A DNA stretch of 64,000 nucleotides from Emcibacter sp048269205 (GCF_048269205.1 NZ_JBLXJC010000001.1:1302001-1366000), one strand, 5' to 3'. Positions 16,410-24,880 are shown, counted from the stretch's first letter. The notes: generated by a model not told the origin, from the letters alone. Numbers and translations: made by a program.

Positions 16410-17084
16410 ATGAATAAAGAAGAAAAACATATCGCAATTATAATTCCGGCACTCGATGAAGAGAATACTATCGCGATAGTGGTAAAGGCGGTAATGTCCT
16501 ATGGTGACGTGATAGTGGTGGATGACGGCTCTATGGATCAGACGGCGAAGACTGCCAGAGAGGCAGGAGCTCAGGTAGTGTCTCATCCCCTAAATCAAGG
16601 CTATGACATGGCCCTGTTTAGCGGTTTTTCCCACGCCATTGAGCAAGGATATCAAATCTGCCTGTCCATTGATGCAGATAATCAGCATTGTCCCGATTGT
16701 ATTCCCGAACTTGTGCGACCCCTTCAAGAGGGACAAGCTATCGTCTCTATTGGGGTGCGGCCCAAGCCGGCGCGGCTTTCGGAAGCGTTGTTCCGCCTCT
16801 ATACCCGCGCTCGCTGGGGGATACGGGACATTCTTTGCGGAATGAAGGCCTATGATACGGAAGCTCTGAAAAACTATATCCATATTTTTCGACATCCTAC
16901 CATCGGGACCGGAGTGACCCTGGCCGCCGCCCGGAAAGGTGAAGCTATCTACCAGCTTGATATGCCGGTGCGTGAAAGGGAGGATACGCCGAGGATTGGG
17001 CGGGTCCTTCGCGCCAACTGGATTATCTTCAAGGCTATGCTTGGTGATATTTTTTCAGGAGGGGTCTATGCCCGCGATGGATAA
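16410..17084 (+). CDS. Family 2 glycosyltransferase (dolichyl-phosphate mannosyltransferase-like)
   Basis: 224 residues, a single GT-A domain without membrane helices. IAIIIPALDEENTI begins the fold, VDDGSMDQT gives the nucleotide-binding Asp pair, and SIDADNQHCP gives the DxD-type metal motif. The closest architecture is DPM1/polyprenyl-phosphate sugar transferase. The last 17 bases overlap the start of the downstream cytidylyltransferase. It likely adds a sugar in the cluster's glycan; donor and acceptor are unknown. Confidence 0.85.
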   Translation: MNKEEKHIAIIIPALDEENTIAIVVKAVMSYGDVIVVDDGSMDQTAKTAREAGAQVVSHPLNQGYDMALFSGFSHAIEQGYQICLSIDADNQHCPDCIPELVRPLQEGQAIVSIGVRPKPARLSEALFRLYTRARWGIRDILCGMKAYDTEALKNYIHIFRHPTIGTGVTLAAARKGEAIYQLDMPVREREDTPRIGRVLRANWIIFKAMLGDIFSGGVYARDG

Positions 17085-17814
17085 GACAGTGGTGATTGTC
17101 CAGGCCCGAATGACATCTACCCGCCTGCCTGGCAAGGTGCTGAAAACATTGGCAGGAAAAACAATTATCGAGCATGTCATTGAGCGCTGTCGCCGGATAA
17201 CGGGGGTGAACGAGATCTGTATCGCCATGCCAGATGATCAAGCCCAGACGCCGTTGGTGGAATTCGTGCAGGAGCTTGAGGGAGTGTCATTTTTCCAAGG
17301 CTCAGAGAGCAATGTTCTGGAAAGAACCTTTCTGGCAGCACAATCCGTTGGCGCCCGGACAGTGCTGCGAGTTACCTCAGACTGCCCATTTATCGATCCT
17401 GATGTATCTGGGGCCTTGCTGGCCGCTTACCATCAGGCCGGCGCCCGCTATGCCCGTCTGCCCATGGACAGAGGCTTCCCCTTGGGGTTTGATACGGAGG
17501 TGCTGTCAATGGACCTCCTGCGCGAAGTCTATGAAGCTGATACAGACGAATATGAAAAAGAACATGTGACCCCTTATATCTGGCGCCGTCATGAACAATA
17601 CGGGTGTCTTATGCTTGATCATCTACCGGACCTGCGCCATTGGCGGCTTGTTGTAGATGAGACCGCAGATTATGAGTTTGCCTGTCGTGTGTTTGATGAA
17701 CTCTATCCGGCCAGGCCGTGCTTTGGGCTTGAGGATTTGAAAAGCCTCTTTGAAGCAAAGCCGGAATTACTTGAAATTAACGCCACTGTGGCGCAAAATC
17801 CTTATGTAAAATAA
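17068..17814 (+). CDS. SpsF-like cytidylyltransferase (copy 1)
   Basis: 248 residues from the ATG at 17068, chosen because AGGAGG lies about 5 bases upstream and the product then starts just before the conserved VIVQARMTSTRLPGKVL. The frame is open further upstream but only through the GT2 gene. The N-terminal QARxxSxRLPGK is the CMP-sugar synthetase nucleotide-binding loop, and RVTSDCPFIDPD supplies the metal-site Asp. SpsF of Bacillus spore-coat polysaccharide and CMP-NeuNAc synthetases share it. It should activate the acid made by the NeuB-like enzyme. Confidence 0.85.
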   Translation: MPAMDKTVVIVQARMTSTRLPGKVLKTLAGKTIIEHVIERCRRITGVNEICIAMPDDQAQTPLVEFVQELEGVSFFQGSESNVLERTFLAAQSVGARTVLRVTSDCPFIDPDVSGALLAAYHQAGARYARLPMDRGFPLGFDTEVLSMDLLREVYEADTDEYEKEHVTPYIWRRHEQYGCLMLDHLPDLRHWRLVVDETADYEFACRVFDELYPARPCFGLEDLKSLFEAKPELLEINATVAQNPYVK

Positions 17815-17844
17815 ACCGGTTAGTCCGGTAGCGAGGAAGAAAAG

Positions 17845-18477
17845 ATGAATGCATCAAATACGGAACAAACCTCCTTCTGGCGTGGAGAATTCGGTGACGA
17901 ATATATTGACCGCAATGCGGCTGATGCGGAGCATCTTAGCAACCGGCTGGCCATGTGGAGCCGCATCATTGCGCCGATGCGGGGCGATATGCCGAAGAGG
18001 ATACTGGAAATCGGTTCCAACGTTGGCCTTAATCTCAGGGCGCTGAACCTGTTGACCGACGCGGAAATGGTTGCTGTGGAACCCAACGGCAAGGCAAGGG
18101 AAATACTGATCCGGGATAAGGTGGCTGCACCGGAAAATGTAATTGACGGCGTCGCGTCAGAATTTGATCTGGCGGATGGGGACGTGGACATGGCCTTTAC
18201 CTGTACGGTGATGATTCATATACATCCGGATGATCTTCTGGCAGCCTGCAAAAGGATTCACCGGGCAACCAGCAAATATGTTGTCTGCATCGAATATTTT
18301 TCCGACAAGCAGGAAATGAGAGAGTATCGGGGCCATAGCAACAAACTGTTTAAATGCGATTTTGGTGGTTTCTGGCTGGATAACTTCCCCGACTTGAAGC
18401 TGCTGGATTACGGCTTTGAATGGAAACGGGTTAGCGGGCTGGACAATTTCACCTGGTGGGTGTTCGAGAAAAAGTAG
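17845..18477 (+). CDS. Pseudaminic-acid-associated SAM methyltransferase
   Basis: 210 residues with a class I methyltransferase fold: motif I LEIGSNVGLNL at about 54-64, acidic residue in MVAVEPNG, and FTCTVMIHIHPDDL further on. The N-terminal TSFWRGEFGDEYIDRN is characteristic of the group usually annotated as pseudaminic acid biosynthesis-associated methylase. It sits between the two SpsF-like genes. It probably O- or N-methylates the nonulosonic acid or its precursor; the position is unknown. Confidence 0.85.
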   Translation: MNASNTEQTSFWRGEFGDEYIDRNAADAEHLSNRLAMWSRIIAPMRGDMPKRILEIGSNVGLNLRALNLLTDAEMVAVEPNGKAREILIRDKVAAPENVIDGVASEFDLADGDVDMAFTCTVMIHIHPDDLLAACKRIHRATSKYVVCIEYFSDKQEMREYRGHSNKLFKCDFGGFWLDNFPDLKLLDYGFEWKRVSGLDNFTWWVFEKK

Positions 18478-18489
18478 GACACAATTTCC

Positions 18490-19251
18490 ATGCCGGGCAA
18501 AGATCATATAATCGCCACTATTGAGGCACGCATGACGTCAACCCGTCTGCCGGGCAAGGTGTTGAGGGAGTGTCAGGGAAAATCCATGCTGGCGCTGATG
18601 GTGGAACGTGTCCGGCGGGCCGAACATATTGATGGCATTGTTGTCGCCACAACCGTCAATGCAACAGATGACGTAATCGTCAGTGAGGCAGAAAAACTTG
18701 GTGTGGAGTGTTTTCGTGGCAGCGAAGATAACGTTATGTCACGGGTTCTGGAGGCTTCTAAGGCGCACAGGGCAGACGTTATTGTCGAGCTTACCGGCGA
18801 CTGCCCGCTAATGGACCCGGCTTTGATTGATGAGGCCGTGAAAAAGTATCTGGAGTGCGGTGTGGACTATCTGTCCAACTTTAATTATCTGAGCTTTGAC
18901 ACGGCGGAAACCTATCCCATCGGCTGTTCAGTGCAGGTCTTTGGGACTGAGGTCTTGGATGATGCCTTCAAGAGGACCGATGACCCGCTGGACCTGGAAC
19001 ATGTCAGCCGGTTTATCTATCAGCATCTGGATCTCTACAGTGTGAAATTCATCGGTGCACCGGAACATCTTCGTGCTCCGGATATTTCCATTACTCTCGA
19101 TACGCCCGAGGATTATCAGTTAATCAAGGCGGTTTTTGACCATCTTTATCCAGTCAATCCCGAATTTATCCTGGGGGATATCCTTGAGTTTTTACAGGAA
19201 AATCCGGAAATTGCTGCCCTGAATCAGAAGATAGGCAGGGTAAAAGTGTGA
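18490..19251 (+). CDS. SpsF-like cytidylyltransferase (copy 2)
   Basis: 253 residues, paralogous to the protein at 17068-17814: ATIEARMTSTRLPGKVL at the N-terminus, ELTGDCPLMDPALIDEA for the metal site, and a similar closing region ending in LYPVNPEF. Copy 2 has EAR instead of QAR in the first motif. Two cytidylyltransferase-like genes in one cluster suggest either two activated sugars or a divergent role for one copy. The stop overlaps the GTG start of the next gene. Confidence 0.83.
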   Translation: MPGKDHIIATIEARMTSTRLPGKVLRECQGKSMLALMVERVRRAEHIDGIVVATTVNATDDVIVSEAEKLGVECFRGSEDNVMSRVLEASKAHRADVIVELTGDCPLMDPALIDEAVKKYLECGVDYLSNFNYLSFDTAETYPIGCSVQVFGTEVLDDAFKRTDDPLDLEHVSRFIYQHLDLYSVKFIGAPEHLRAPDISITLDTPEDYQLIKAVFDHLYPVNPEFILGDILEFLQENPEIAALNQKIGRVKV

Positions 19252-20228
19252 ATAGCTCTCGGGACGCCATTAAAGTCTTTATTATTGGCTGCGGGGCCAT
19301 CGCCGGCGGCTATGATGAACATGATCCCGAAGGTCCAGATGTGATTCAAACCCATGCCAAGGCTTTTTCTCTTGATCGGAGATTCCGGATTATCGGCAGC
19401 TATGATGCCGATAAAGACCGGGCCCGGCGATTTGCCCGGACTTGGAAGATCGAACACGTCGCAGATGAAATTGAGATGGCACTCACTCAGTTGAAGCCGG
19501 ATGTCGTTTGCCTGTGCAGTCCGACAAAATACCACGCCAGGCAACTGGAGCTATTGCAGGACAGAGGCATAAGGCTGGTGCTCTGTGAAAAACCCCTGAC
19601 GGACAGCATCGAGAGTAGCAGGGAGGTAGCAGAGGCTTACAGTAAGGGTAGTACTGTTCTTACAGTAAACTATACCCGCCGCTGGAACAGTGCCTTTCAG
19701 GATTTAGCCCGGCGCATAGCTGCGGGTGAATTCGGCGGCCTGCAGAGAGGCGCAGGATGGTACAACAAAGGCCTCTATAACAATGGATCCCATATGGTTG
19801 ATCTGTTCAGAATGTTTTTTGGTGAGCTTTCGGTGAACCATGCGGGAAATGTAATGCATGATTTCTGGGACGGTGACCCGACACTGAATGCGGGGTTGAG
19901 GACGGCTAATGGTCTTCCCCTTCATTTGGCGGGTACCGATGTCAGGCACTTTCAATTTTTCGAGTGCCGTCTGATCATGGAAAAGGCAGTTATCGACATG
20001 GCTGATTTCGGGGACAGACTGATCATCCGAAAACTGGGAGATGAGGGGATGCCTGTTCGCAAGGCGGAAACAATCGATACAGGCCGCGAGAAAACATTCC
20101 TGAAGCTGGCGGATAATATCGCTGAGTTTTTCATAGAAGGAGCACCCCTTAAAATAACGGCAGGGGAAGCACTGAGAACATTGGAGGTTTGTGCGGCAAT
20201 CCGGCAAAAGGCCGGAGTGCCTGCCTGA
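19248..20228 (+). CDS. Gfo/Idh/MocA-family oxidoreductase
   Basis: 326 residues from a GTG start that overlaps the previous stop (GTGTGA). The N-terminal Rossmann fold has VFIIGCGAIAGGYDEHDP, and LVLCEKPL is the conserved Glu-Lys-Pro motif that contacts the nicotinamide. The C-terminal domain is the usual alpha/beta sheet with NNGSHMVDLFRMFFG. These enzymes oxidise or reduce sugars or sugar acids using NAD(P); in nonulosonic clusters they often act on C2-C4 of the nucleotide sugar. The substrate is unknown. Confidence 0.85.
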   Translation: MNSSRDAIKVFIIGCGAIAGGYDEHDPEGPDVIQTHAKAFSLDRRFRIIGSYDADKDRARRFARTWKIEHVADEIEMALTQLKPDVVCLCSPTKYHARQLELLQDRGIRLVLCEKPLTDSIESSREVAEAYSKGSTVLTVNYTRRWNSAFQDLARRIAAGEFGGLQRGAGWYNKGLYNNGSHMVDLFRMFFGELSVNHAGNVMHDFWDGDPTLNAGLRTANGLPLHLAGTDVRHFQFFECRLIMEKAVIDMADFGDRLIIRKLGDEGMPVRKAETIDTGREKTFLKLADNIAEFFIEGAPLKITAGEALRTLEVCAAIRQKAGVPA

Positions 20229-20249
20229 GATAAATTAAAGGATCAAGAA

Positions 20250-21566
20250 ATGTCAAAACTGGCATTATTGGGCGGTCAGCCTGTCAGGTCAGAGTTTTTT
20301 CCGGCCCATAACTTTATCGGAGATGCTGAAAAGAAAAAGGTAATGGAAGTTCTGGACAGCGGTGTGCTGTCCAAATTCCTGGGGGTCTGGCACAAGGATT
20401 TCTTCGGTGGGGCGGAAGTCCAGGCCTTTGAAAAGCAATGGGCCGTGGATTACAAGGCAAAGCATGCCATCTCGGTCAACAGTTGTACCAGCGGCCTCTA
20501 TGCTGCCGTTGGGGCCGCCGGGGTGGGGCCGGGTGACGAGGTTATCGTCTCGCCCTATACCATGGCAGCTTCGGTGACAGCTGCAATCGCTTTTAATGCA
20601 GTCCCTGTATTTGCTGATATTGATCCGAAAAGTTACTGTATTTCGCCGGAAACAATTCGTAAGGTCCTGACTCCCCGGACCAAAGCCATTATTGTAGTTC
20701 ATATTTTCGGTCAGCCGGCGGAAATGGATGGAATCATGGAGATTGCCCGGGAGCATAATCTGGTTGTGATTGAAGATTGTGCTCAGGCACCGTGCGCCAG
20801 CTATAAGGGACGGCCTGTTGGTACTCTTGGGCATATGGGGGTTTTCTCGCTGAATTATCACAAGCACATCCATTCCGGTGAGGGTGGGATCATCACCACC
20901 AATGATGACAGTTATTGCGACCGTCTTCAGCTGATCCGCAACCATGCCGAAGCAGTACTTCAGGGCCGGGAAGTGGACAGTCTGGTCAATATGGTTGGTT
21001 TTAATTTCCGGCTCGGCGAGATTGAGGCTGCGATAGCCTCGGTCCAGAACGAAAAGAGCCGGGAGTTGGTGGAAAAGCGCCGCCACAATGTGGCCTATCT
21101 GTCAGAACAATTGAAGGGGCTTCCGGGGATTCGCCTGCCCGAGGTTCCGGACTATGTCGAGCATTCCTATTATATGCATGTGCTGCGCTATATGGAGAGT
21201 GAAACAGGGATACGACGGGATACATTCGTCAGGGCGGTCCGCGCCGAGTTGCCGGAAATGAAACTGCGGGAAGGGGAAGGTGCCCTGATCGGCCAGGGCT
21301 ATGTGAAGCCCATCTATCTTTATCCCATGTTCCGGGAACAGATAGCCTATGGCTCGGTGCAATGTCCCTTTAAATGCCCTCATTACAAGGGAAAGCAGGA
21401 CTATAAAGCTGGCATGTGTCCTAATGTGGAAGACGCCCATGCAACGGTCATAACCCACGAACTTGTCAGACCTTCATTGAGCAAAAAAGATTTGGATGAT
21501 GTGGTAGCCGCTTTTCATAAGGTTTCTGAAAGCCTCGGGGAGTTGAAGGCCGTTGACCAGCAGTAA
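20250..21566 (+). CDS. DegT/DnrJ/EryC1/StrS aminotransferase
   Basis: 438 residues, PLP-dependent fold type I. IEDCAQA and SLNYHKHIHSGEGG place the Schiff-base Lys at the His-Lys-His position, and NSCTSGLYAA is the phosphate-binding turn. A 70-residue C-terminal section contains several Cys (CPFKCPHYKGKQ, GMCPNVEDAH), which is longer than in PseC or LegC (about 380). It would aminate a 4-keto or 3-keto hexose precursor. AAGGATC precedes the ATG. It is in the PseC/SpsC position of the pathway but is not a close look-alike. Confidence 0.87.
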   Translation: MSKLALLGGQPVRSEFFPAHNFIGDAEKKKVMEVLDSGVLSKFLGVWHKDFFGGAEVQAFEKQWAVDYKAKHAISVNSCTSGLYAAVGAAGVGPGDEVIVSPYTMAASVTAAIAFNAVPVFADIDPKSYCISPETIRKVLTPRTKAIIVVHIFGQPAEMDGIMEIAREHNLVVIEDCAQAPCASYKGRPVGTLGHMGVFSLNYHKHIHSGEGGIITTNDDSYCDRLQLIRNHAEAVLQGREVDSLVNMVGFNFRLGEIEAAIASVQNEKSRELVEKRRHNVAYLSEQLKGLPGIRLPEVPDYVEHSYYMHVLRYMESETGIRRDTFVRAVRAELPEMKLREGEGALIGQGYVKPIYLYPMFREQIAYGSVQCPFKCPHYKGKQDYKAGMCPNVEDAHATVITHELVRPSLSKKDLDDVVAAFHKVSESLGELKAVDQQ

Positions 21567-22518
21567 ATCTGCCAGAATTCTTCTGATAAGCCGGGACCCG
21601 GGAGGAACCAATCAACTGGTTGCTCTGCGTCAACTGCTTCTTTCCGGACAGGGCGGCAAGTTCGGAATTCCAGACTCAGATGATGTGCCGGAACTTTTTA
21701 TTGCTGCAAAAGAATTTGCCCAGGCTATATGGCGCAATGCAGGTCAGGATATCATCGCTCTGGAGCAGGACCTGGGTGAAGATCGGATCAGGGAGCTGCT
21801 GAACCGGATCCAGCCGGATTTTATCTATACCGGTACCAGCCATATTGATGACCGGACTGAACAGGAAGTCTGGCGAGTGGCGAGCCAGATGGGCATCCCT
21901 ACAGCGGCACTTGTGGATTCTCAGAACAGCATACTGTTGAGATTTACCGACAACAGAAATGTCATTGTTACACCTGACAGGATTTTTGTGGTCGACGCTC
22001 GCTCAAAACAAGAGCTGACAGATGCGGGCGTAAAGAAGGCCCATATTACAGTTGGCGGCGATTTATACAGGACGCATCTTGGGACAGTGGAAAATCTTGC
22101 CGGACAGGCGGGAGAGACTAGAGCGCATTGGCAGGTCGAGGAAGGTGAAAGTGTTATTCTTTTTGCTTCCGATTATATTTCGGAAATCGGCCTTGATAAG
22201 TTCCCACACAAAGTTAGCGAGTTTGATTGCCTGGAGTATCTGCTGGAGGCTCTGAGGGGTGGAAATAGTTTTGAGGGACTGAAAGCACCTTTTCGTCTTG
22301 TTATCCGTCCCCATCCTAAGGATACCCCTGGAAAATACGACAATTATCCAGAGCAATCCCAGAACGGTCTGGCAATTATTGTCACAGACCAGGGTTCATC
22401 GCTGGAAGCTGTTGGTGCCGCGGATATTGTTGTGGGTATGAATTCTTCACTCTTCAGGGAAGCAGAAGTTCTGGGGGTGCCTGTTGTTCCTTTAATTCCT
22501 CTGGTTCAGCAGGATTGA
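21553..22518 (+). CDS. GT-B-like nucleotide-sugar protein, possible PseG/glycosyltransferase analogue
   Basis: 321 residues from a TTG start (LTSSKSARILLIS) supported by GAAGG 6 bases upstream and overlap with the preceding gene. Features are an N-terminal ISRDPGGTNQ turn, VIRPHPKD near residue 255 and GAADIVVGMNSSLFREAEVLGVPVV near the end, which resemble GT-B proteins such as epimerase-like or CDP-glycerol/polysialyl transferases. The protein ends only about 12 residues after the conserved GVPVV, and the -1 frame stays open for another 30 codons, so a C-terminal frameshift is possible. I do not recognise the exact family. Confidence 0.6.
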   Translation: MTSSKSARILLISRDPGGTNQLVALRQLLLSGQGGKFGIPDSDDVPELFIAAKEFAQAIWRNAGQDIIALEQDLGEDRIRELLNRIQPDFIYTGTSHIDDRTEQEVWRVASQMGIPTAALVDSQNSILLRFTDNRNVIVTPDRIFVVDARSKQELTDAGVKKAHITVGGDLYRTHLGTVENLAGQAGETRAHWQVEEGESVILFASDYISEIGLDKFPHKVSEFDCLEYLLEALRGGNSFEGLKAPFRLVIRPHPKDTPGKYDNYPEQSQNGLAIIVTDQGSSLEAVGAADIVVGMNSSLFREAEVLGVPVVPLIPLVQQD

Positions 22519-22632
22519 TCGACCAAGTGATTGTCTTTGCTCTTAAACAGGTCAACGGGATATTTAAGGTTTTGTCTTTACAGGATTTTTTCGTATACTT
22601 TGCAGAGTTTTATACTAAGGGAAAGAAATGAA

Positions 22633-23667
22633 ATGGCTTCTTCAGCAATGCGGAGTTTTCGTACCAATCTCGATTTTCTGAAAGGCAAGAGCATTTTGGT
22701 GACCGGTGGTACCGGGTCTTTTGGGAAGAGCTTTGCCAGAACAATACTGGACCATTCGGAAATTCGCCGACTGGCTATTTTTTCCCGTGATGAACTGAAG
22801 CAATATGAAATGGACAAGGAGTTTTCCTCTCATCCCCATTATAAGAAGCTGCGTTTCTTTATCGGGGATGTGAGGGACCCGAAGCGTATGAATCTGGCGT
22901 TCCGCGGGATCGATTATGTGATCCACGCAGCGGCGCTGAAACATGTCCCCATTGCCGAATATAACCCGTTTGAATGTATTAAAACCAATATCATGGGGGC
23001 TCAGAATGTGGCCGAAGCGGCCCTGTCGGCAGGCGTGACCAAAATTGTCGCTCTGTCCACAGATAAGGCAGCTAGTCCGATCAACCTCTATGGCGCCTCC
23101 AAATTGGCGTCTGACAAGATTTTTGTTGCCGCCAACGCTCTTGGCGGGGAACAGGAATTTTCCTGCTCTGTTGTGAGATACGGCAACGTGATGGGATCGA
23201 GGGGGTCTGTCATTCCATTTTTCAGGAATTTGCTAGAAAATGGTGCTGAGGAACTACCGATAACTGACAAGAGAATGACCCGTTTCTGGATCACTCTTCC
23301 CCAGGGGGTGGATTTTGTGCTCAGCTGTCTTGAGATGATGCAGGGGGGAGAAATTTATGTGCCGAAACTTCCCAGCATGAAGGTGACTGATATGGCCCGC
23401 TGCATGGCGCCAGACCTACCCCACAGGGAGATCGGCATTCGTCCGGGTGAAAAACTGCACGAACAGATGATAACTAAAGATGACGGGCGGGAAACTATTG
23501 AACTGGATGATCGCTATATCATTACGCCCCAATTCACATTCTGGGATCAAAACTACTATAGCAAGCAGGGAGCAAAGCCTGTGAGTGAAGGGTTTCATTA
23601 TTCCAGTGACAATAATTCTGAGTGGATGGATGACAGAACATTCAAGGATCTGCTCGGCAAACTCTGA
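22633..23667 (+). CDS. pseB: UDP-N-acetylglucosamine 4,6-dehydratase, PseB type
   Basis: 344 residues from the ATG at 22633, which is preceded by AAGGGAAAG; the frame is open for 34 more codons upstream but that part is not conserved-looking. SDR fold: TGGTGSFGKSF at about 21-31, catalytic region STDKAASPINLYGASKLASDK, and AALKHVP. This is the inverting 4,6-dehydratase/5-epimerase (PseB, FlaA1, Caulobacter FlmA) that opens pseudaminic acid synthesis. It closes the sugar cluster and shares a bidirectional terminator with flagellin 2. Confidence 0.93.
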   Translation: MASSAMRSFRTNLDFLKGKSILVTGGTGSFGKSFARTILDHSEIRRLAIFSRDELKQYEMDKEFSSHPHYKKLRFFIGDVRDPKRMNLAFRGIDYVIHAAALKHVPIAEYNPFECIKTNIMGAQNVAEAALSAGVTKIVALSTDKAASPINLYGASKLASDKIFVAANALGGEQEFSCSVVRYGNVMGSRGSVIPFFRNLLENGAEELPITDKRMTRFWITLPQGVDFVLSCLEMMQGGEIYVPKLPSMKVTDMARCMAPDLPHREIGIRPGEKLHEQMITKDDGRETIELDDRYIITPQFTFWDQNYYSKQGAKPVSEGFHYSSDNNSEWMDDRTFKDLLGKL

Positions 23668-23688
23668 ATTCTTATTTCTGTAAAAAGA

Positions 23689-23716
23689 AAAAGACCGGCA
23701 GTTTTGCCGGTCTTTT
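23689..23716. terminator. Bidirectional terminator between pseB and flagellin 2
   Basis: Perfect 12-base stem AAAAGACCGGCA / TGCCGGTCTTTT with a 4-base loop, T-rich on both strands. It ends the sugar cluster on the plus strand and flagellin 2 on the minus strand. Confidence 0.9.
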
Positions 23717-23742
23717 TGCGCCAGAATACTTGCAGGGACGTG

Positions 23743-24573
23743 TTAGCCGCCGAATAGATTGAGAATAGACTGCGGAGCCTGGTTGGCGATGGAGAGCGCC
23801 TGGACGCCCAGTTGCTGCTTCACTTGCAGTGCTTGCAGGTTGGCGCTTTCTTTGGCCATGTCGGCGTCGACAAGGTTACCAATACCAACCTGGATGGTGT
23901 CTGCGATCTTATCAGAGAAAATACGCTGGGCCTCAAGGGATTTACCGCCGGCGCCAAGGGAGGTCAACACGGAGTTCACCTGGTCCAGGGAGTTATCGAC
24001 AGTGGTGACCATGGTTGCAGCGTCGGCCTGTGTCAAAATGGTCGCTAAAGCAGTAACACCTATGTTGGGACCGCCAAGGGTCAGATCCTGATGTGCAATG
24101 CTGATGGTCTGGGTGGCATCCGGGTTCGTAATGGCGACAATGGTGTCGGCACCATTATCAAGAATATTGGTGCCGTTAAATTCTGCGTTATTAACGATTG
24201 TGGTGATCTGGTCGCGCAGCGCTTCGAAGTCCTCGGAAAGGGCATTACGACTTTGTGTGCCAAGGCCGGCATCGGCTGCTGCCACGGCCTTTTCTTTCAT
24301 TTCAATCAGAAGATCGGAAATCGAACCGGCAGCGGCCAGGGCGATGTCGATTGTACTGATGGAGCGGTCAAGGCTTTGTTTAACCGCATTGTACCCCTTG
24401 AGGTCGGCGCGCAGGCCCTGGGCGATGGAATAGATCGCAGCATTATCTTTGGCTGAGGAAATTCGCAGACCCGTATTAATTTTATTTTGTGTTTGTTCCA
24501 GATCTCTGGTCGTCGAGTTCAGGTTGAAAAGCGCCGATAGGGCGCTTGCATTTGTATTTACTGAAAAGGCCAT
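23743..24573 (-). CDS. fliC: Flagellin 2
   Basis: 276 residues, same short flagellin type as copy 1: MAFSVNTNASALSALFNL at the N-terminus, and QVKQQLGVQALSIANQAPQ then LNLFGG at the C-terminus. The middle is a Thr/Asn/Asp-rich segment around 145-190. Unlike copy 1 it is preceded by a near-perfect sigma-54 promoter, 72 bases before the ATG. It is convergent with pseB. The two copies differ mainly in the variable middle, so they may be separately timed filament subunits. Confidence 0.96.
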   Translation of the reverse strand: MAFSVNTNASALSALFNLNSTTRDLEQTQNKINTGLRISSAKDNAAIYSIAQGLRADLKGYNAVKQSLDRSISTIDIALAAAGSISDLLIEMKEKAVAAADAGLGTQSRNALSEDFEALRDQITTIVNNAEFNGTNILDNGADTIVAITNPDATQTISIAHQDLTLGGPNIGVTALATILTQADAATMVTTVDNSLDQVNSVLTSLGAGGKSLEAQRIFSDKIADTIQVGIGNLVDADMAKESANLQALQVKQQLGVQALSIANQAPQSILNLFGG

Positions 24574-24644
24574 TATTGCTCTCCTTATTCTACAGGTATT
24601 CTGGCTGTATTTCTTATCGCAATACTTGTTGCTGAATAAGCTAT

Positions 24645-24662
24645 TTGCAATAACCGTGCCAA
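24645..24662 (-). promoter_or_regulatory. Sigma-54 promoter of flagellin 2
   Basis: Reads TTGGCACGGTTATTGCAA on the minus strand: the -24 element TTGGCACG and the -12 element TTGCA with exact GG-N10-GC spacing. It implies a leader of about 60 bases before the ATG at 24573, long enough to be the FlbT target. Confidence 0.85.
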
Positions 24663-24744
24663 TTTATAAAAACATCATAAGTTATTGAATATAAACAATA
24701 AAAAATGATGAAAATCAGAAGTAGATACGGGGTAGGTAAATTGT

Positions 24745-24807
24745 GCCCGGAAGGGCGGAAAAGCTTGCTAGGACAAGCTGTGTGTGTCCGGTTCCCGGAC
24801 ATTTTTT
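24745..24807 (+). ncRNA. Candidate small structured RNA, or enhancer cluster
   Basis: Three consecutive inverted repeats, GCCC-GGAA-GGGC, AGCTTG-CTAGGA-CAAGCT and GTCCGG-TTC-CCGGAC, the last followed by ATTTTTT, read on the plus strand like a short RNA ending in an intrinsic terminator. No clear promoter was found, and the same segment is also where enhancers for the flagellin 2 sigma-54 promoter are expected. Tentative. Confidence 0.25.
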
Positions 24808-24858
24808 GCCTAGCGGGAAATTACCCGCAATAAGGGTGTTTGTTGTTTTGAAACGAGC

Positions 24859-24880
24859 AAAAAAAAAGGGCCGAAGCCCT
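24859..24880 (-). terminator. Terminator of the flgI-flgJ-flgN-like unit
   Basis: On the minus strand: AGGGC-TTCG-GCCCT, a stable UUCG tetraloop hairpin, followed directly by a T9 run, about 30 bases after the flgN-like stop. Confidence 0.88.
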
